Positions 58,456 to 64,000 of a stretch of DNA of 64,000 nucleotides are shown here, piece by piece. The translations under genes were made by a program, and so were the position numbers. Numbering within the stretch: the stretch's first letter is position 1; every line of letters starts with the position of its first letter. The DNA comes from Ganoderma boninense (Eukaryota > Basidiomycota > Agaricomycetes > Polyporales > Polyporaceae): NCBI GenBank assembly GCA_002900995.3, contig PJEW03000013.1, positions 506,208-570,207 on the forward strand, in the 5' to 3' direction. Below the pieces are notes generated by a model that was given only the letters and a program-made list of their open reading frames with translations, ran no database searches and was not told the origin of the DNA.

Positions 58456-60399
58456 TCATCCTTGAGGTCTTAAAATGCCAATTACCTCTCTGGCACCGCG
58501 TGCCGCATTTTGGGCGTTAGCGACTCGACGCCGGATCCGGTCAGGTTCAACATGCAGAGGGTTGTGCAAAGCCTGCGAGATGGGCGTCCACCCGAGAGCG
58601 CTGGCGCCTAGCCTGACTTTGCTCAAGGTAGGGTAGGCGTCCAGCAGCGCAGCTGCGACATGACCAGCTTCGCCATCATCGCAATAGAGGACGGAGGAGG
58701 ACAAAGTGCGGAGGCCGTAGGTGTGAAACGGGACGTCGTTGTTGCGGAAGCCCAGGGTGCTCAGCTCCGGAAGAAACAGGTACTCAAGGCGAGGGCAAGT
58801 TATTGTGAACCTCTGCACTGTGTCGATGGTGGGCACGTCGTTAGCGTTGGGGTTGATGACGTTGAACCGGAGATCCAAGTAGCGGAGCTGACGCCAGGAT
58901 TCGGCCATATGCAAGACGTCGTGTTTAAAGAGGCACATCTCGACAGATTGGAGATGGATAATGATATACTGCCAGGTCTTCTCCTTGAGAAGAGGGTCCA
59001 GGACCACCCGAATGGCATGCTTCTGTGAAATCCGCGCGGTCGTCATGTTGGTGCAGTATGTTAGCGCGAAGTTCTTCGACGACTCCAGACAGAAGGCGGT
59101 CAAGATACGATGTTCGTCCGTAACATGGTTATTGCCACCGAGGGGAAACATGCCGCGAGGCGTGACTACGTCGATTGTGATGTTCTCCCTGTAGTTGGAC
59201 GTCGACCACTCTCCTCTGCAGTAGGGAAGGGTAAGAGAAGGCACAGGGATGGTGTCCGCGACCACCGTGGCGCCGGATACTGCCAACCAATGTTAGCAAA
59301 AGCGAATGTGAGATGGCAAGTAAACGACGCACGCAAGACGCCGTAGTGAAGGCTATCCAGAATTTGGCGACTGAACCGGTTGGTGGAACTGTAAGGTGGA
59401 CAGATAGAGATGTTGAAGGCATAGAGGCCGGGAAAGTCTGCGATATAGCGATCAATCAGGCCCTTGATGCGAGGATGAAACATTTTCTCGTAGAACGCGT
59501 TGCTAAGCGGCGTCGAATTATCGTGGAGTTCCAGGTCAACCCAACGGAGGCCGGTAGATCGAAACGCGCGAAATCCATTGATGACGATGGGCGAAGTGCG
59601 GAGAGAGATCCTGGACTCCTCTGGATTCGCCTCTCTCCATGTGAGCTTCCTCATCGCGGGAAAGAGGAATTCGCGGCCCTGTGGAAGATATTGTTGGAGG
59701 AAATTCAAGAGATCAGGGCAAAGAGATCGGGTGGAAGCCCACAGCTCCTGCACACGGGAGCAAATGAAGAAGAACCGGCGTAGTTTATAGCTGCCCAGAT
59801 CCTCGCCGTCCACGGTGATACCACGTTGAATGTAGTGACTGTTGAGAAAACTGCCGAAAACGAGTTGTGAACGCAAGAGTCATTGCAAGCAGCAGAATAC
59901 TTACAAGAGAAATAGCCTCGTATCTGTAGTGATGGTGTTCATCTCCTCGTACGTCAACATGCCTCTCCCGTCGAGCAAAATCCCCCAGATCAGAGGAGGG
60001 CAGTCAATGGCACGATACATAACTGACATCGCACTAGGATAGATGGTTGTGCAGGTTTGACCGAAGGAGTTGATGGAATGAACCCCGGCGCTAGGGGTAT
60101 TCTGGGGAACGAGAAAGCCGACGATATGCACGGCGATATCCAGCATGCTGAAGACACGAGCAATGGGGCTGTCCGTGGTAATCTTCTCTTCCCCGCAGTC
60201 GTCCGTCACTTTCACCATCACCGGACCGCTAGACTTGAACAACTTCAGAGTAAAAGAGGACGAGCCGACTGCGAGCTGCTAGTGTACACTGTTAGTGAGG
60301 CATGAAACCATGACAACTGTATATACTGACTTCCGGCCGTCTGTCACCCTCCGGCTGCTGTGTGGACATCGTGGAAGTCAATGAATCTGTAGCATCCAT
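58456..60399 (-). CDS. F-box protein
   Basis: Four exons, 60399-60331, 60278-59905, 59850-59333 and 59279-58456, all GT-AG (introns 51-54 bases), giving 594 residues from an ATG. The arithmetic of every phase closes exactly. Residues about 45-130 form an F-box-like helical module (FSMLDIAVHIVGFLV, TCTTIYPSAMSVMYRAIDCP, LIWGILLDG). The rest has the irregular leucine-rich strands of basidiomycete F-box proteins (LRWVDLELHD, WRQLRYLDLRFNVI, RLEYLFLPELSTLGF, LRTLSSSVLY, YPTLSKVRLGASALGW). Such proteins recruit substrates to SCF ubiquitin ligases through Skp1; the substrate is unknown. A donor-like GTAATT follows ARGARE near the end, so a further exon is possible. Intact and the best-supported host gene in the right half. 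Confidence 0.8.
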
Positions 60400-61434
60400 G
60401 TCAATGATACATTGAGCATTAAACTAAGGAGGATCGATGAAGACTGACTTTCAGTTGACCGTCGCCCTCGAAGCTAGGCGTGTTCACGATGTAGGGCAAA
60501 TTTGGCGAGTCGTTTGGGTTTTGTGGGGGCTTGTTTGTACGAAAGTTCAAGGATAGTGTGGTGGTGAAGGGAACTAGGAGGTGTTCGCCGTAGTGATAGA
60601 CTGACAGAACGAGGAACGGTCCTGAACGGTCGATGGGCGAAGGCCTTTAGCGCTTAAACCTGGTTGCACTCTCGAAAAGGGATGCCATACCCTCCATACC
60701 GCGTGCGCCAAACTCCGGAAACTCTCCCAGTTAAACGTCCCTGCCTTCCCCGCCTTCTACGTCGTACTCGGACAGTTCTCGGCAAGGATATGTGCGCACA
60801 ATTGCTCTACTTTGGGCCTCCCTGCTGATACCATAGAAGTCGAACTGAAGTCGACATGCTATACGCCAGAATGCAAAAGGTTCCGGCGGGGGCAGAAAAC
60901 GTCAGGTGTAAGTAGTGCGTGTTGTCAGGCGCAGCGTTGCCATCCCAAGCAAGACGAGGAACGAACTCCCGAACAAGCATCAAGCTGGCCAAAGGTAAAC
61001 TTCCCGAGACGGAGTCGGAGACTAAGCTCTCCCGGATATGCCAGCTTCCCCTGAATCAAATTCATTACAGGATGAGCCGCTAGCTCAGCCGGCCTCGAAC
61101 CTCCAAGGAAGAAGCACTGTGCAGATGTAGAAAAAACTCCTGTTAGCTCCAGCATCGCTCGCCGCAACGACATTATGGGGGCCGTCAGCATGGTGAATCA
61201 CCAAAACTCTTCGGGATGAGGTTAAGGCGCTAGCGATGTTTCTGGAGAGTCACGAGTGTTGACTTGGACATCTTCCGTGCTCTTGTGGCGACAAATGACT
61301 GTCCCACGCCACAGGGGGGACAGCGTGCTCGTGCACGTCAGTAACGTCAGCGCCCAAGGCAGCCCTCGACTTACCTTCTTCATGCTCCTAGAGCATTTGA
61401 CACGTTCCGCTCACGGAGCTTGTCCGATCCATTA
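60400..61434. other. No gene seen
   Basis: Probable upstream region of the F-box gene (minus strand) followed by sequence without a coding model. Confidence 0.4.
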
Positions 61435-61888
61435 CAGCGGTTTGCAAAACGATAGACGTCCTCCGAAAAACTCGTTCAGGTCGGCTAGCTTGCCGACGCT
61501 GATGCCACCTCCAGAAGCTCGGCACAACCCGTGCCGAGGAAGGCCGAGGAGCATGGCAGCGAGAGCGCGACTCGTCGCGCCATCCGCGCGAGTGGACCTC
61601 CCACCTGCAAAGGTGGATTGGTGTGGTGCGCGAGTCTCAAAAATGCGATATTTTGCCATAGCGCAACTATTTCCACTCTACGCGCAGTGATACCAGTGTC
61701 GCGCGAACCTCCGGTCTTGGATCGCACCTCCTCGGTGTTGAGCCTCGCGCGCGACGGAGACCCCGCTCCATGAGGCGCCATGACCTGAAGAAGACAGCTT
61801 CTGGGCGTCTCGGGGTCTTCCCAGCGTCGGCTACGTAGCCGACCTGAACGAGTTTTTTCGAACGCGACTATCGTTCTGCAAACAGCTG
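61435..61888 (-). mobile_element. Miniature TIR element, family A copy 2
   Basis: Inverted and almost identical to 10829-11283, bounded by TA (61433-61434, 61889-61890). The orientation is opposite to copy 1. Differences include one A fewer in the AAAAAA run near the CAGCTG end. Confidence 0.85.
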
Positions 61889-62523
61889 TATCCAACAATG
61901 GTTCCAGGTCCGCCGCTTCGTTCCACTTCCAACTGGTAGACTTCCACTCCTAGTCTTCCGATCGCTGCCAAGCCGAAGTCCTGCTGCCCTCACGATCCGA
62001 GCCGCATGAGGGATGTGGTTCCTCCAACCCATTCGCTAAGCCTCCGACACCTGCGGAGAGCACTTCAGCCGATCCCGACAAAAAAGAAGAACAATCGCAA
62101 GTGAAAAGTGACAGCAGACATACCAAACACATAAAGGGATTCACCCAAGTGCGGGGCAAGGACAACTTCTCTGACTGCTGCCTCCAGCGGGGGCCTGCCG
62201 AGCACAGTCGATGTGGCGAGTCAGCTGCGACCGCTTCTTGCGCGGCTTGCTATTCGCCCGGGTTCGCCGGGAAGCTGGGAGAGAGAGGCGGACCCGACCG
62301 CGACCAGCTACTAGTCCCGCGGATTGTACGCAGTGGGATCGGGGCTGAGAGGAAAGGGAAAGGGTGAATCTCGCATGAGAACGGCACAGTTCAGGATGTA
62401 AATGTCAGGGGAAATACCACAAGGAGAAAGCGGAGGAGAAGGGACCTCGGAGCTTGAAAGCTTGATAGACGAAGGGAGGCCTCGAGAGCGCCGGGCCGGA
62501 AGTCGGTGAATCTCGAAGCTTGA

Positions 62524-62732
62524 CAGCTGTTTTCATAGGCCCCTCGGCTGCTTTTTTACACACACGAGCGGTCCTTCAGGTTCAGACACCGAAGGGGTGG
62601 CATCAACGGAGAAGGCAGCTGAGGTTTTAATATTGAATCAGCGACGGGGTGAGATCAGTCGGATCACCCAGTTTAACATCCGCCCGTGTGTGCAAAAAGC
62701 CGCCGAGGGGCCTATCGTTATGAAAACAGCTG
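62524..62732. mobile_element. Miniature TIR element, family B
   Basis: 209 bases with inverted ends: CAGCTGTTTTCATAGGCCCC then CTCGGCTGCTTTTTTACACA on the left, and the reverse complement on the right (CCGCCCGTGTGTGCAAAAAG to GAAAACAGCTG). The right end has an extra CGTTAT relative to the left. Shares CAGCTGTTT...CGATAG with family A. No coding capacity. Confidence 0.7.
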
Positions 62733-63262
62733 GAACGTTTGAACGATGAACCTTGTCATCCACCCACACTTGCTGAACGTGAACATTCCCACCTTCTCCG
62801 GTCACATGTATTCACTATCAGGTCTGGGGAGCGGCTCTCCCGTCCACCACCTCAAGCAGTCGCATCACTCGAGGCCGCTAGTCGCCTCGAAGGGCAAGAG
62901 TACGTGCTGCCAGTGCTTTGACTGGACGGCCCATCTCCGCGAAGGTCTATCAGTAACTCTGTCCGGTTCCAGTCGTGCCGCACACGCGGTTCGTCATCAG
63001 AGTTCAACGCCCTCCGACCATCCAAGATCGGGTCGGCGAGCGAGCAATGGTAAGCTCCGACCCATAGAAGCAATGGAAGTTGCCTATCGCAGCGCCTCCA
63101 TGTACCCAAAACGTCGGAACGGGGGGGGGGTTGGTGCGCCGCATTCCGTCGTTTTCAGTACCGGATAGGCCCGATTTCTGATGGGTCCGAGAGGCCGCTC
63201 CCACATGAATTGGTGCTCCCATAGTGTTGCTGCCGCGGAACCCTCATCTGCCCACCCCCACC
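62733..63262. other. No gene seen
   Basis: An ATG-started frame 62746-63168 exists but its composition is not protein-like and it crosses a run of 12 G at 63120; not accepted as a gene. Confidence 0.35.
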
Positions 63263-64000
63263 ATGACCCGCAGAGATGCGAACCGCACAGCCTCTCGAGA
63301 TTCCGAGAATATTCCCGCCTTGAACCAATTTACTTCCCCAATTGCATCTCAGGCTCCAGCGGTCCGAATGGAGGTGAGAATAGCCACAATGGCTTGTGAT
63401 TGCTAATACCTAAGTCTCGAGTAGGATCCTTCTAACCTGCGGGTCCGCGCCCCTCTTCTCGACAAGCTCGAGTCTACAAACGTTGCAGGGAGGGTGCCAC
63501 ATCCGACCAACCATTATGGGATCACTGGAACAATCAAGTAAGTTACCCCTCGGGTGATGATTCAGTAACCTTCAACTCGCACTCTGATGTATTGTTGTAT
63601 AGGGAGACGTCCTGCATTCCGGTTCAAACCGTTCCTTCGCAGCTGATATCCACCGCCGCTTTACGAACTACGCATGTCCTCTCCTCTGGTCTCGTAATTG
63701 AAGTCGAAACGACCGAATGCCATGATCTGAACAAATTCCCGGACATGTTCAACAAACATGTAGGTTTCCAGCCATTCATGAAAGGTAGAAGCATGGCTAA
63801 TCCATTACGCGTTTATGCATCAGACTGTTGCCAGGACGGCTAGCCCCGAACCGACTCACAACGACTATCTTCATGATGACGAGTCTTCCTTGATGAGCGA
63901 TGAAGTAAGCGTTATGTTCGTATTCAAGATAAGTCTAGCTGATAATTCGGTCCAACAAGACTGCGAATTGTGCCGCTCCCTATGCGGAGGAATGGGACAC
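63263..64000 (+). CDS. Hypothetical protein, truncated by window end
   Basis: Exons 63263-63373 (ATG), 63425-63537, 63603-63759, 63824-63904 and 63960 onward join in frame over GT-AG introns of 51-65 bases. The N-terminus is MTRRDANRTASRDSENIPAL, the second exon ends HPTNHYGITGTIK, and the fourth is acidic (NDYLHDDESSLMSDE). The gene continues past the window. No domain recognised; the product so far is hydrophilic and probably disordered. Confidence 0.55.

Noticed and set aside
61256..61690. 144-codon plus-strand frame
   Set aside because: Most of it lies inside miniature element A and is mirrored by the same false frame at 11028-11336.

Overview
The window looks like a gene-sparse, repeat-rich piece of nuclear chromosome from a filamentous basidiomycete, most likely an agaricomycete. 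The genes that can be read are split by short GT-AG introns of about 50-75 bases, GC is moderate, and the recognisable families fit: a single-ORF Ty1/copia element, a hAT transposase remnant, a bZIP factor of the fungal Asn-Ala-Glu-Ala-Gln-Ala type, an F-box protein, a JmjC oxygenase and a T5orf172 protein. I found no bacterial operons, rRNA, tRNA or CRISPR array. Exon boundaries were worked out by hand from splice signals and frame continuity.

Layout. 1-8.9 kb: an apparently intact copia retrotransposon (1190-6367, one 1510-codon polyprotein) whose outer ends are inverted, not direct, copies of a ~162-bp block, bounded by a 5-bp target duplication. 8.9-17 kb: three hypothetical genes, a bZIP gene (15647-16631) and two miniature DNA elements with TA flanks. 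17.5-23.6 kb: a broken hAT transposase (minus) facing away from two plus-strand fungal genes of unknown function. 23.7-30 kb: a perfect 32-bp palindrome, a cysteine-cluster gene (25735-26961) with a 21-bp-period minisatellite on each side, and a minus-strand gene interrupted by an in-frame TAG.

30.27-41.25 kb: the outstanding feature, a giant inverted repeat. Two arms of 4658 bp (30268-34925 and 36591-41248) are almost identical and surround a 1665-bp spacer. The arms carry the 3' half of a DDE-like transposase gene and a convergent cysteine-rich companion gene; the spacer plus left arm hold most of the transposase. The arms differ by a few small indels, and these break the companion gene in one arm and the transposase in the other.

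41.3-64 kb: fragments of the miniature elements, a second cysteine-cluster/coiled-coil gene (42693-43721), a ~0.9-kb non-autonomous DNA element, a truncated reverse-transcriptase/RNase H remnant, a 140-bp tandem repeat, a T5orf172 gene, a hypothetical gene, a frameshifted Ser/Pro-rich gene, a JmjC gene with a cysteine cluster (53696-56420), a decayed reverse transcriptase, a complete 594-residue F-box gene (58456-60399), a second full copy of a 455-bp miniature element, and a gene running off the right edge. No metabolic pathway is encoded here. The region is mainly mobile-element turnover around a few regulatory-type genes.
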